This document shows positions 1 through 8,077 of a stretch of 64,000 bases of DNA, piece after piece; within the stretch, counting starts at the first letter, position 1, and every line of letters begins with the position of its first letter. The notes beneath the pieces are model-generated. The model did not search any database. It had not been told where the DNA came from and was given only the letters and a program-made list of their open reading frames with translations. A program made the translations under genes and the position numbers. Source of the stretch: Enterococcus dispar ATCC 51266 (GTDB lineage Bacteria > Bacillota > Bacilli > Lactobacillales > Enterococcaceae); NCBI RefSeq assembly GCF_000406945.1, contig NZ_KE136354.1, positions 1,627,989-1,691,988 on the forward strand, given 5' to 3'.

Positions 1-310
1 CATGACCACATGCATGCATCCGCCCTTTATGCTGTGAATAAAAGGGGACACCACTTTCTTCTGTCACGGGTAAAGCATCAATATCTGTCCGAAAGGCTAA
101 TGTTTTTCCCGGCTTATCACTGGCAAAGACCGCAACTAACCCTGTCTCAAGCACTTCATGAACTTCTTTTACTCCTAAACTAGCTAAAGCTTGCTTCAAA
201 TAGTAACAAGTCTTAAATTCTTGTAATCCCAATTCTGGAATTTGATGCAGATCTTGGCGAAACTTGGTTACTTCTGGTAATAGTGCCTGAATCTCTTCAC
301 GTATCTCCAT
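1..310 (-). CDS. M20 family metallopeptidase/amidohydrolase, 5' part only (possible N-acetyldiaminopimelate deacetylase)
   Basis: The reading frame begins with ATG at 310 and runs off the left edge, giving about 103 residues. They contain the M20D hallmarks: RQDLHQIPELG near residue 20, RTDIDALP near 75, and MHACGH at the edge, which carries metal-binding Cys and His of this family. The family includes amidohydrolases and N-acetyl-diaminopimelate deacetylase, which acts after the acetyltransferase encoded at 2460. The divergent dapA-dapB-dapH genes make the diaminopimelate role attractive, but general amidohydrolases share these motifs. A weak AAAGGGA ribosome site precedes the start. Confidence 0.8.
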   Translation of the reverse strand, partial: MEIREEIQALLPEVTKFRQDLHQIPELGLQEFKTCYYLKQALASLGVKEVHEVLETGLVAVFASDKPGKTLAFRTDIDALPVTEESGVPFYSQHKGRMHACGH

Positions 311-512
311 TTGAATCATCCCTTTTTCTATTTTCACACTCGTGCAAAAGATTTTATTTACCTTTTTACCATTAAGAAATTTTATTTGTTCAAGAGAATC
401 AGATGATTGAATTTTGTTAGTAGTTTATGCGCTAACAGATTTTCTTTTGAAGCTCATAATTTTACAACATTGCAAAAATATTCATTATATCGAGAATAAC
501 CTTTGCTATTTC

Positions 513-542
513 TTGACATTATAGTATATTATTTTGTAAATA
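513..542 (+). promoter_or_regulatory. candidate dapA promoter
   Basis: A consensus -35 TTGACA lies at 513-518, and TAAATA at 537-542 is the best -10 with an 18-base spacer. The 338-base gap between the M20 gene and dapA is otherwise very A+T rich. Only this promoter and a CodY-like box are recognisable in it. Confidence 0.4.
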
Positions 543-564
543 GTGATAAATACCGTATAAAAAA

Positions 565-579
565 TATTTTCTGAATATT
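565..579 (+). promoter_or_regulatory. CodY-like box upstream of dapA
   Basis: TATTTTCTGAATATT matches the CodY consensus AATTTTCWGAAAATT at 13 of 15 positions. It lies downstream of the candidate promoter and about 70 bases before the dapA start, a position suited to roadblock repression. Confidence 0.45.
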
Positions 580-648
580 TTCTTAATTTCTCTCTATTTT
601 ACCCAGAAACACTGTGAAAGTAAATATTTAAAAAAAGGATGTGTTGAT

Positions 649-1530
649 ATGGCAATTTTTAAAGGAGCTGGCGTTGCGCTTGTTACCCCAATGAAAGCAG
701 ATGGAACGGTAGATTTCGATAAGTTGAAACAATTAGTGGAGTGGCAAATTGCAAAAGGCATCGACGCTATCATCGCCTGCGGCACAACCGGAGAAGCCTC
801 TACCTTAGTAGATGAAGAACATATTGCTGTCATTGAAACAGTTGTCAAACAAACAGCCGGTCGTGTTCCAGTTATCGCTGGTACCGGCTCAAACAATACA
901 CAACATGGCATTTACTTATCAAAAGAAGCTGAAAGAGTTGGCGCTAGCGGCTTACTAGTGGTTACGCCTTATTACAACAAAGCGACCAACAGCAGTTTAG
1001 TCAAACATTATGATGCAATCTGCAAGAGCGTCAATATCCCTATTATTCTCTATTCCATTGCCGGCAGAACAGGCATGAATTTGACCCCCAGTATGGTAGC
1101 AAAATTAAAAGAACTACCCAATGTCGTAGGGATTAAAGAAGCCAGTGGCAATATTTCTCAAGTGGTGGAGATTTGTACGCTGGCCGATGAGAATTTTGCC
1201 GTCTACTCTGGGAATGATGATCAAGTTCTCCCTTTTCTTTCTGTGGGGGGAGCGGGTGTAATTTCCACAATCGCCAATATTTTACCTAGTGAAACAACCC
1301 AGATGGTTCATGATTTTTTTGATGGCAATATAGCGAATGCAAAAAAAATGCAGCTCCAACAATTGCCCTTAATTCATGCCCTCTTTAAAGAAGTTAATCC
1401 AGTCCCCGTTAAAGCAGCGGTCAGCCTTTTAGGCAGATGTGAAATGAATTATCGACTGCCATTAGACAAACCAGAGGACGACACGTTACAATTATTAAAG
1501 ACAGCCATGAAAAATCATGGATTAATTTGA
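649..1530 (+). CDS. dapA: 4-hydroxy-tetrahydrodipicolinate synthase
   Basis: This enzyme condenses pyruvate with aspartate semialdehyde, the first committed step of diaminopimelate/lysine synthesis in the cytoplasm. The 293 residues are the usual length. CGTTGEA (44-50) is the substrate-binding loop, Tyr135 sits in YSIAGRTG, and Lys163 in GIKEASGN should form the Schiff base. The ATG follows an AAAAGGATG ribosome site. dapB and dapH follow on the same strand, but a hairpin terminator lies between dapA and dapB, so the three genes may not be one simple transcript. The substrate is supplied by asd at 17102, away from this cluster. Confidence 0.97.
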   Translation: MAIFKGAGVALVTPMKADGTVDFDKLKQLVEWQIAKGIDAIIACGTTGEASTLVDEEHIAVIETVVKQTAGRVPVIAGTGSNNTQHGIYLSKEAERVGASGLLVVTPYYNKATNSSLVKHYDAICKSVNIPIILYSIAGRTGMNLTPSMVAKLKELPNVVGIKEASGNISQVVEICTLADENFAVYSGNDDQVLPFLSVGGAGVISTIANILPSETTQMVHDFFDGNIANAKKMQLQQLPLIHALFKEVNPVPVKAAVSLLGRCEMNYRLPLDKPEDDTLQLLKTAMKNHGLI

Positions 1531-1609
1531 ATTAATTAGTAATAAAGATAAAAGATTTACTTTTTTGCTAGAAGTTAGCACAGTAAAATAGTAAGTAGGG
1601 ATAATCTTT

Positions 1610-1647
1610 AGACAGGCTGTTCCTTTTGGTTCAGCTTGTCTCTTTTG
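1610..1647 (+). terminator. intrinsic terminator or attenuator between dapA and dapB
   Basis: GACAGGCTG (1611-1619) pairs with CAGCTTGTC (1632-1640), with one G-U pair, followed by TCTTTT. It ends the dapA transcript or attenuates readthrough into dapB. Confidence 0.7.
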
Positions 1648-1682
1648 AACAATCTTTTAATAAATTATGAGAGGAGTATTTC

Positions 1683-2435
1683 ATGAAAAAAGTGATTTTA
1701 AGTGGTTGCCATGGTCGTATGGGTCAAGTCTTGCAAAAGCTGATTGATCAACATTTGGACTTTGAAATTGTGGCCGGTATTGATCACACACCGCAAAAAA
1801 ATGCTGCTTTCCCCGTTTATGCCTCCTTAGAGGAAGTTGCGCAAACAGCAGACGTTGTAATTGATTTTTCTCATTATAGTGCAGTCTCCACTTTAATTAA
1901 AAATTGTGTGACCAAAGAATTACCTTTAGTGGTGGCAACTACTGGTTTATCAGCTGATACAAAAGCCATGTTCCCAATAGCCAGTCAGGTCATTCCAATA
2001 TTTTATTCTGCCAATATGTCTTTAGGCATTAATGTTTTAATAAAAGCATTACAAGCAGCTGCCCCAGCTTTAGAAAGTGATTTTAATATTGAAATTGTCG
2101 AAAAACATCATAACCAGAAAAAAGATGCACCTAGTGGAACGGCTTTATTATTGGCTGACAGTATTAACCAGTCACTTACTTCACCAAAAGAATATCTTTT
2201 TGGCAGAGCAGGTAACGATTTGGAAAATGACTTCAATCAAATGGGGATTCATGCTGTTCGCGGGGGGACTATTCCTGGGGAGCATACGGTAATTTTTGCC
2301 GGGCCTGATGAAATTCTAGAATTTAAACATACCGCTTTATCCCGGGATATCTTTGCCAATGGCGCCATGAAGGCTGCTGAATTTTTAATCAACCAAAATG
2401 CCGGTTTATACAGTATGCAGGATTTATTAGCTTAA
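1683..2435 (+). CDS. dapB: 4-hydroxy-tetrahydrodipicolinate reductase
   Basis: It reduces the DapA product with NAD(P)H in the diaminopimelate/lysine pathway. The N-terminal Rossmann fold shows GCHGRMG (8-14). The catalytic segment is KHHNQKKDAPSGT (141-153), with the conserved His pair and Lys that bind substrate. The 250-residue length is typical. A GAGAGGAG ribosome site precedes the ATG. dapH follows after 24 bases, so these two are co-transcribed. Confidence 0.97.
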   Translation: MKKVILSGCHGRMGQVLQKLIDQHLDFEIVAGIDHTPQKNAAFPVYASLEEVAQTADVVIDFSHYSAVSTLIKNCVTKELPLVVATTGLSADTKAMFPIASQVIPIFYSANMSLGINVLIKALQAAAPALESDFNIEIVEKHHNQKKDAPSGTALLLADSINQSLTSPKEYLFGRAGNDLENDFNQMGIHAVRGGTIPGEHTVIFAGPDEILEFKHTALSRDIFANGAMKAAEFLINQNAGLYSMQDLLA

Positions 2436-2459
2436 AATTATTTACCAGGAGGTTTTTTT

Positions 2460-3173
2460 ATGTCCGATTTACATTTTACTGACCCGTATGTTCTTGCAAA
2501 ATATATTAAAGATGCAGAGAAAAAAACACCCGTCAAAGCTTATGTACGAGGTAATTTTGGCGGTTTAAGCCATGATAAAATAAAAATTTTCGGAGATTAC
2601 AATTCATGGGTACTAATTGGTGACAACCAAGATATTCAAGAGTTTTTACAGAAATACTCAGAAAAAATTGAAGATCTTTATCTCGAAAATGATCGCCGCA
2701 ATTCAGCCGTTCCCCTCCTAGATCTCACCAAAGTTGAGGCTCGAATTGAACCAGGTGCTTTCATTCGTGATGAAGCGGTGATTGAAAAAAATGCAGTTGT
2801 CATGATGGGAGCTGTCATTAATATTGGTGCCGTAGTAGGTGAAGAAACCATGATTGATATGGGTGCGATTTTAGGTGCGCGGGCAACCGTAGGTAAACGG
2901 GCACACATTGGCGCAGGTGCTGTCTTAGCAGGGGTTTTAGAACCACCTTCTGCTGATCCAGTTGTCATAGAAGATGATGTTTTAATTGGCGCAAATGCTG
3001 TCGTTTTAGAAGGTGTACGCGTGGGGCAAGGGGCTGTCGTTGCCGCCGGTTCTGTCGTAACGCAAAATGTTCCAAAAAGCGCTGTCGTCGCTGGTTCTCC
3101 GGCAAAAGTTATCAAAATGAAAGATGAAAAGACGGCTGGCAAAACAGAATTTTTAGATGATTTACGGGGCTAA
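2460..3173 (+). CDS. dapH: 2,3,4,5-tetrahydropyridine-2,6-dicarboxylate N-acetyltransferase
   Basis: It acetylates tetrahydrodipicolinate from acetyl-CoA, opening the N-acetyl branch of diaminopimelate synthesis used by Bacillus relatives. Residues 1-85 match the DapH N-terminal domain. From about 90 to 220 there are left-handed beta-helix hexapeptide repeats (for example [15 protein letters not shown] and [15 protein letters not shown]). The length of 237 residues is usual. An AGGAGG site sits just before the ATG. The acetylated product would need a deacetylase such as the divergent M20 gene at the left edge. Confidence 0.95.
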   Translation: MSDLHFTDPYVLAKYIKDAEKKTPVKAYVRGNFGGLSHDKIKIFGDYNSWVLIGDNQDIQEFLQKYSEKIEDLYLENDRRNSAVPLLDLTKVEARIEPGAFIRDEAVIEKNAVVMMGAVINIGAVVGEETMIDMGAILGARATVGKRAHIGAGAVLAGVLEPPSADPVVIEDDVLIGANAVVLEGVRVGQGAVVAAGSVVTQNVPKSAVVAGSPAKVIKMKDEKTAGKTEFLDDLRG

Positions 3174-3213
3174 TCTCACTATCATAAAAAGTTTGCTGGT
3201 AAAAATTTTCTTA

Positions 3214-3258
3214 AGTACTTTATTAAAGGAGCGATTTCCTTTGATAAGGTGCTTTTTT
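3214..3258 (+). terminator. dapBH terminator
   Basis: An outer stem AGTACTTTAT / ATAAGGTGCT with two G-U pairs encloses an inner stem AAAGGA / TCCTTT. Six T follow at 3253-3258. Confidence 0.8.
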
Positions 3259-3298
3259 ATCGTCAAATTGGTGGCATTAGTTTCGATTCTCTATTTTA

Positions 3299-3315
3299 TG
3301 TAAAGTTTCCTAACA
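3299..3315 (+). promoter_or_regulatory. GlnR box 1 of the ammonium transporter
   Basis: TGTAAAGTTTCCTAACA fits the GlnR/TnrA pattern TGTNA-N7-TNACA exactly. It is the upstream member of a pair, 85 bases centre to centre. Confidence 0.75.
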
Positions 3316-3327
3316 CGAATAGTGATT

Positions 3328-3342
3328 AATTTTCAGAAAATT
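3328..3342 (+). promoter_or_regulatory. perfect CodY box of the ammonium transporter
   Basis: AATTTTCAGAAAATT is identical to the 15-base CodY consensus. It lies between the two GlnR boxes and borders the likely -35 region (candidate -10 TAATAC at 3367-3372). It should repress amt when branched-chain amino acids and GTP are plentiful. Confidence 0.8.
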
Positions 3343-3383
3343 TGTGAAATTGCCACGAAATACTGGTAATACCCGAAAAACCG

Positions 3384-3400
3384 TGTTACGATTTCTAACA
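3384..3400 (+). promoter_or_regulatory. GlnR box 2 of the ammonium transporter
   Basis: TGTTACGATTTCTAACA fits TGTNA-N7-TNACA exactly. It sits just after the candidate -10 and 21 bases before the chosen start, a typical repressing position. Confidence 0.75.
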
Positions 3401-3421
3401 TAAAGAAATGGAGGAATGCAT

Positions 3422-4633
3422 ATGAACACTGGGAATGTTGCTTTTATTGTCATTTGTACTGGTTTAGTTTTCATTATGACCCCTGCTTTAGCTTTTTTCT
3501 ATGGTGGACTCTCTCGACAAAAGAATATTTTAAACACTATGATGATGTCGATTTGTACCTTGGGACTTGCCTCTATCATCTGGGTTTTAGTTGGCTACAG
3601 CCTTTCTTTTAGTGGTGATGGATTATTCATTGGTAATTTGGATAAATTATTTTTCCAAAATGTTTCTATGACAAAAGGAGATGGCATCCCCGAAGGACTT
3701 TTTGCTGCTTTTCAAATGATGTTCGCTTTAATCACTTCTGCTATTTTAACTGGCTCGGTGGCAGGCAGAATGCGTTTTTCGGCGATTTTTCTTTTTTTAG
3801 CGGCTTGGTTAATCGTAGTTTATGCGCCTATGGCTCATATGGTTTGGGGCGGCGGTTTATTAGATAAACTTGGTTCAGTGGACTTTGCCGGTGGCAATGT
3901 CGTTCATATTAGTTCAGGAATTTCTGGTTTAGTGCTCGCAATTGTACTTGGTAAGCGTAAAGAAAGCGGCCATGTTCCTCACAATATACCTTTTGTTGTT
4001 TTAGGTACAGGTTTATTGTGGTTAGGCTGGTTCGGTTTTAATGCTGGTAGTGCATTAGCCGCAGATGGCCTGGCCATTCACGCTTTACTTACAACAAATA
4101 CAGCAGCTGCTGCAGCGATGCTTTCATGGATGGGCTTAGAAAAAATACGCCATGGTAAACCATCAATTGTGGGTTCTTGTACCGGCGCTGTTGTTGGTCT
4201 AGTCGCAATTACACCAGGGGCAGGTTTTGTCTCGATTCAATCAGCATTATTAATCGGCTTACTCGTTAGTCCAGTCTGTTACTACGGAATTAGCTTCGTG
4301 AAAGAAAAACTTGGCTTTGATGATGCATTGGATGCCTTTGGCTGTCATGGAATCGGTGGAATCTTCGGCGGCATTATGACAGGTATCCTTGCAGATCCTG
4401 CCATCGGCGGTCAGACGGGATTAATTTTTGGACAGTCTAATTTATTTATCGTTCAAATATTAAGTATCCTTATCACGATTGCCTTTGCGGGTACCATGAG
4501 TTATATCATTATTAGCATTATAAAAAGATTCATGCCTTTACGTGTTTCCCAGACAGACGAATTACAAGGTATGGATCAATGTGAACATAATGAACAAGCC
4601 TATAATACTGCTTTAGGTTTAGATTTAGACTAG
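3422..4633 (+). CDS. amt: ammonium transporter, Amt/MEP/Rh family
   Basis: It is a polytopic membrane channel for ammonium uptake with about eleven membrane segments over 403 residues. Family marks are FYGGLSRQKN near the N terminus, VVHISSGISGL with one of the twin pore histidines, the signature GLLWLGWFGFNAGS, and AFGCHGIGGIFGG with the second pore histidine. I chose the second ATG at 3422 because GGAGG lies 7 bases before it, whereas the ATG at 3416 is only one base away. No glnK neighbour is present. Two GlnR boxes and a perfect CodY box upstream indicate nitrogen control. Confidence 0.96.
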   Translation: MNTGNVAFIVICTGLVFIMTPALAFFYGGLSRQKNILNTMMMSICTLGLASIIWVLVGYSLSFSGDGLFIGNLDKLFFQNVSMTKGDGIPEGLFAAFQMMFALITSAILTGSVAGRMRFSAIFLFLAAWLIVVYAPMAHMVWGGGLLDKLGSVDFAGGNVVHISSGISGLVLAIVLGKRKESGHVPHNIPFVVLGTGLLWLGWFGFNAGSALAADGLAIHALLTTNTAAAAAMLSWMGLEKIRHGKPSIVGSCTGAVVGLVAITPGAGFVSIQSALLIGLLVSPVCYYGISFVKEKLGFDDALDAFGCHGIGGIFGGIMTGILADPAIGGQTGLIFGQSNLFIVQILSILITIAFAGTMSYIIISIIKRFMPLRVSQTDELQGMDQCEHNEQAYNTALGLDLD

Positions 4634-4668
4634 TCTAAATACGGATATTTCCCCAAAATTTCAACAGG

Positions 4669-4747
4669 AAAAAATACACTTTCTAACATTGGCCCTCCTC
4701 CACAGCAAGTGTTGTGATAACGGGTTAGTTTAGAAAGTGTATTTTTT
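4669..4747. terminator. bidirectional terminator between amt and nrnA
   Basis: An 18-base perfect inverted repeat (4669-4686 and 4730-4747) has an A run on one side and a T run on the other, so it can stop both convergent transcripts. The 43-base loop is unusually long. Confidence 0.85.
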
Positions 4748-4764
4748 GATAGCACTCTATTTAT

Positions 4765-5718
4765 TTACTGCTGCCGATAATTGCGACAAGCTGCCTGAAT
4801 TTCTTGATATATTTCAGCAACTTCAGCCAAGTCTTTGGCATTGGCCCCACTGGCTAACGGATGCCCACCACCATGATGACGTTTCGCAATTTCATTGATA
4901 ACCGGTCCTTTTGAACGCAACCGTACCCGATAATAGCCTTCAGGTTGTTGCACAAAAATCCCCCATGCTAGCGTAACATCAATTGTGCCAGGTAAAGAGA
5001 CGACATGCGACGTTTCTGAATCCACCACTTGAAATTCATCCAATAACGTTTGCGGTAAAATAACGCGTCCTGCACCATTGTCGTCAATTTCAATATTTTC
5101 GTAAACATAACCAGAAAGTTTCGCCACTTTTAACGAAATTTGTTGCAACTCGCGATTTAATTTCGCTGCATCAAAGCCAAAATCTAATAATTTACCGGCA
5201 ATTTCCAGCGTATAAGAAGTCGTTGCCGGGTACAAAAAGCGTCCCGTATCGCCAACAATCCCCGCATATAAAAGACGTGCAGCTTCTACACTAATTTTTA
5301 AAATATCGGGAAATGAAAAAGCAAAGTCGGCAATCATCTCACTACAGCTGCTGGCTTTTGTGTTGACCCACACTAAGTCACCATAAGGCTCATCATTAGG
5401 ATGATGATCAATTTTGATTAACTTTGCCCCCTTAGCATATCGTTGATCACTCACTCGCGGCGAATTTGCTGTGTCGGTAACAATTACTAGTGCCCCTTTA
5501 TAAAGTTCATCTGGCACTTCATCCATTTCTGCCAAATAATTTAATCCTTCAACAGGGCCACCAGCTTGATAAATTTCTTTTGCGGGAAAACTGGCCCGTA
5601 ACACTTCAGCTAGTCCTACTTGTGATCCTAATGCGTCAGGATCTGGGCGCATATGGCGATGGATAATAATTCGATCATATTCTTCGATTGCTTTTAAAAT
5701 TTCGTGTCTAATATTCAT
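4765..5718 (-). CDS. nrnA: bifunctional oligoribonuclease / pAp phosphatase, DHH-DHHA1 family
   Basis: NrnA-type proteins degrade short RNA oligonucleotides and remove phosphate from 3'-phosphoadenosine 5'-phosphate. The 317 residues show the DHH motifs: HRHMRPDPDALGSQ (20-33), VTDTANSPR, IDHHPND near 104 and VGDTGRFLYP. The C-terminal DHHA1 domain has GGGHPLASG near 285. The gene lies 14 bases after the CBS-domain gene, the same pairing as ytoI-nrnA in Bacillus, so the two are co-transcribed. Confidence 0.92.
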   Translation of the reverse strand: MNIRHEILKAIEEYDRIIIHRHMRPDPDALGSQVGLAEVLRASFPAKEIYQAGGPVEGLNYLAEMDEVPDELYKGALVIVTDTANSPRVSDQRYAKGAKLIKIDHHPNDEPYGDLVWVNTKASSCSEMIADFAFSFPDILKISVEAARLLYAGIVGDTGRFLYPATTSYTLEIAGKLLDFGFDAAKLNRELQQISLKVAKLSGYVYENIEIDDNGAGRVILPQTLLDEFQVVDSETSHVVSLPGTIDVTLAWGIFVQQPEGYYRVRLRSKGPVINEIAKRHHGGGHPLASGANAKDLAEVAEIYQEIQAACRNYRQQ

Positions 5719-5732
5719 TTTCTCACCTTAAC

Positions 5733-7064
5733 TTATGGACGTTCCAATACTTGGCAAGTAACAATTGCCAACGCCGCTAATGTATTTTCTAAATAAACTT
5801 CAATTTCCAACTTGGCACTGCGCCGTCCTAATTCCAACATGCGCGTGTGAATCGCGATTTTACTTTCTAATTGAATGAGTCGCAAATAATGTAAATTCAC
5901 TTGTTCAATCCACGTATTACGCCGTTGTTGTTGTAACAAAGCGCGCTTAGCGGCATTGGCAACAATTTCATTTAACACGCCAAAAGAAATCGTCCCCACC
6001 TCATTGACCATTTGCGGTGTAACTGTAAAAGTATAATAAGGTTTTTCAAGCTTATTACCCTCATTATCTTGATCCACAAGTTGGATATCACCGGTAATCT
6101 GATCGGAAATAGTGTCGGCAATCTGTGGTTGCCGTTGCACCAATTGCATGGCTTTCATCACATCTTGTCGGGAAACTAATCCGACTAAACCTAAATCATC
6201 TGATACCACCGGCATTACTTCTAAGCCATCCCAAATCATTTGATGGCTAACCGAAGCCACACTCATTTCGCGTTTTACATAGCTGATTTCTTTGGTCATT
6301 ACGCGCTCAATCGCTTGATTATCTTGTCTTTCCAAAATATCTTTGGGCGTCACAATACCTACCAGACGCATATTTTTGTTCACTACAGGAAAACGTGAAT
6401 GAGTTGTGCTTTCTGCTAAGCGCTTATAATCTTTCACTGTGGCTGAAATATCCAAATAAGATGTTTTCTCTAAAGGCGTGAAAATATCACTTACGAGCAT
6501 AATATCTTTTTTGATCAATTGATCACTTAGGGCACGGTTAATCATTGCCGCAACGGTAAAAGTGTCATAGGTGGTGCGCAGAATCGGCATTTCAACTTCA
6601 TCGGCCAACCGACAAATTTCATTGGTGGTATCAAAACCACCAGTAATTAAAACTGCAGCGCCTTCTTTTAAGGCTAAACGGTGCACGCCCTCGCGGTTCC
6701 CTACAATCATTAAAGAACCCGGTGTGATATAACGCGCCATTGCGTCTTCTTTCATAGCACCAATTACGAATTTGTGCAAAACCTTATCTAATCCGGCTTT
6801 GCCCCCTAAAACGTCGCCTTCAATAATTTGGACAACTTCGCCAAAGGTTAATCGTTCAATATTTTTCTTTAATTTCCGTTCAATTCTAATGGTGCCGACG
6901 CGTTGAATTGTGGAAACTAACCCGATATTTTCTGCATCTTTAATTGCGCGGTAAGCCGTGCCCTCACTAACATTCAGCGCTTTAGCAATGCCCCGCACCG
7001 AAATTCTATCCCCCACGGGCAAGCTTTCGATGTGAGCCAAAATCAAATCATGTTTTGTTGCCAT
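5733..7064 (-). CDS. DRTGG/CBS/hotdog-domain regulatory protein (YtoI-like)
   Basis: The 443 residues form four modules. An N-terminal winged-helix-like segment (about 1-60) includes VRGIAKALNVSEGTAYRAIK. A DRTGG domain follows (about 70-185), then two CBS motifs (about 190-310), for example SRFPVVNKNMRLVGIVTPKD. A hotdog-fold end (about 335-440) closes the protein. CBS pairs bind adenine nucleotides, so a nucleotide-sensing regulator is likely. The true ligand is unknown. It lies between the metallo-hydrolase gene and nrnA in a probable three-gene operon. Confidence 0.85.
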   Translation of the reverse strand: MATKHDLILAHIESLPVGDRISVRGIAKALNVSEGTAYRAIKDAENIGLVSTIQRVGTIRIERKLKKNIERLTFGEVVQIIEGDVLGGKAGLDKVLHKFVIGAMKEDAMARYITPGSLMIVGNREGVHRLALKEGAAVLITGGFDTTNEICRLADEVEMPILRTTYDTFTVAAMINRALSDQLIKKDIMLVSDIFTPLEKTSYLDISATVKDYKRLAESTTHSRFPVVNKNMRLVGIVTPKDILERQDNQAIERVMTKEISYVKREMSVASVSHQMIWDGLEVMPVVSDDLGLVGLVSRQDVMKAMQLVQRQPQIADTISDQITGDIQLVDQDNEGNKLEKPYYTFTVTPQMVNEVGTISFGVLNEIVANAAKRALLQQQRRNTWIEQVNLHYLRLIQLESKIAIHTRMLELGRRSAKLEIEVYLENTLAALAIVTCQVLERP

Positions 7065-7127
7065 TTTCCCACTCCTAGTTATGGTGTAAAATTTTCTATC
7101 CAGCGCTTATTAATTGCGTGGTTTCTT

Positions 7128-7811
7128 TTATAAAGTAAAGCTATCCCCCACTGTCATCACTTTGCCCACACCAGCTGGTAAAAGAGCAACAAAAGCTTGC
7201 GGGTCTTGTTCAATTAATGGAAATGTATTGTAGTGAATAGGGACTACTTGTTTGGCTTTTAATCGTTTAGCCGCTGAAGCTGCTTCTTTTGGCCCCATAG
7301 TGAAATTATCTCCGATTGGTAAAAAAGCCACATCGATGTTAAAAGCTTCACCAAAGAGCGCCATATCACCAAAATTTGAAGTATCACCGGCATGGTAAAT
7401 TGTCTTGCCTTCCGCTTGAATAATAAAGCCAGCAGGTTCGCCTAAATACAGCATTTGACCATCTACTTCATAACCTGCACTATGCTGAGCATGGACCATT
7501 TTCACCTGTCCAAAAGGAAAATCAAACTTCCCACCAATGTTCATTCCATGTGTCTTTTTCACACCATTTTTTTCTGCAAAAGTACACAATTCCACCATTC
7601 CAATAATCGTGGCATCACAATTTTTGGCAATGGGAACCATATCGCCAACATGATCGCTATGTCCATGTGTCACTAAAATATAATCTGCTTTTACTTTCTC
7701 TGCGACTAAATCTGTTTTAGGGTTATCCGTGATAAACGGATCAAATAATAAATCAGTACCATCATCCAGTTTGATAGCGATTACAGAGTGACTGTGATAA
7801 GTGATTTTCAT
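7128..7811 (-). CDS. metal-dependent hydrolase, UPF0173 (YtkL-like), metallo-beta-lactamase fold
   Basis: The 227-residue cytoplasmic protein carries the metal-binding motif [10 protein letters not shown] (48-57) near the N terminus. Further metal ligands include [10 protein letters not shown] and the late PIHYNTFP segment. This compact family (about 225 residues) is conserved in Firmicutes without an agreed substrate. GGAGGAG precedes the ATG. It heads the minus-strand cluster with the DRTGG/CBS gene and nrnA. A candidate -10 TACAAT lies at 7864-7869. Confidence 0.88.
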   Translation of the reverse strand: MKITYHSHSVIAIKLDDGTDLLFDPFITDNPKTDLVAEKVKADYILVTHGHSDHVGDMVPIAKNCDATIIGMVELCTFAEKNGVKKTHGMNIGGKFDFPFGQVKMVHAQHSAGYEVDGQMLYLGEPAGFIIQAEGKTIYHAGDTSNFGDMALFGEAFNIDVAFLPIGDNFTMGPKEAASAAKRLKAKQVVPIHYNTFPLIEQDPQAFVALLPAGVGKVMTVGDSFTL

Positions 7812-8041
7812 TGATGCTCCTCCTTAATAGACAAAATAAAACTAATACAGTTTTCACTTTTCTATTGTAACAGACTTAAACAGAAAAAAGCACGAAAAAA
7901 AACATAGTGAACAGAAATTTTTCTATACCTCTCTCAGTTTATAATTGCTGTAACAGAAATACACGGGCTACAATAATTTTATACGGATACATTTTTTGAA
8001 ATTCTCTCAAAATGTTATCCATTTGTGGCAATAATAAAAAA

Positions 8042-8064
8042 GAACCGTCAAATATTGACGGTTC
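8042..8064 (-). terminator. terminator of the PTS/aldolase operon
   Basis: GAACCGTCA (8042-8050) pairs with TGACGGTTC (8056-8064), and a T run follows on the minus strand. It lies 14 bases past the lacD stop. Confidence 0.85.
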
Positions 8065-8077
8065 CCCAATTTTTTTC

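Noticed and set aside
2678..3142. 154-codon minus-strand open frame opposite dapH
   Set aside because: It is a shadow of the hexapeptide-repeat gene, with Thr/Ala/Pro low-complexity and no ribosome site.
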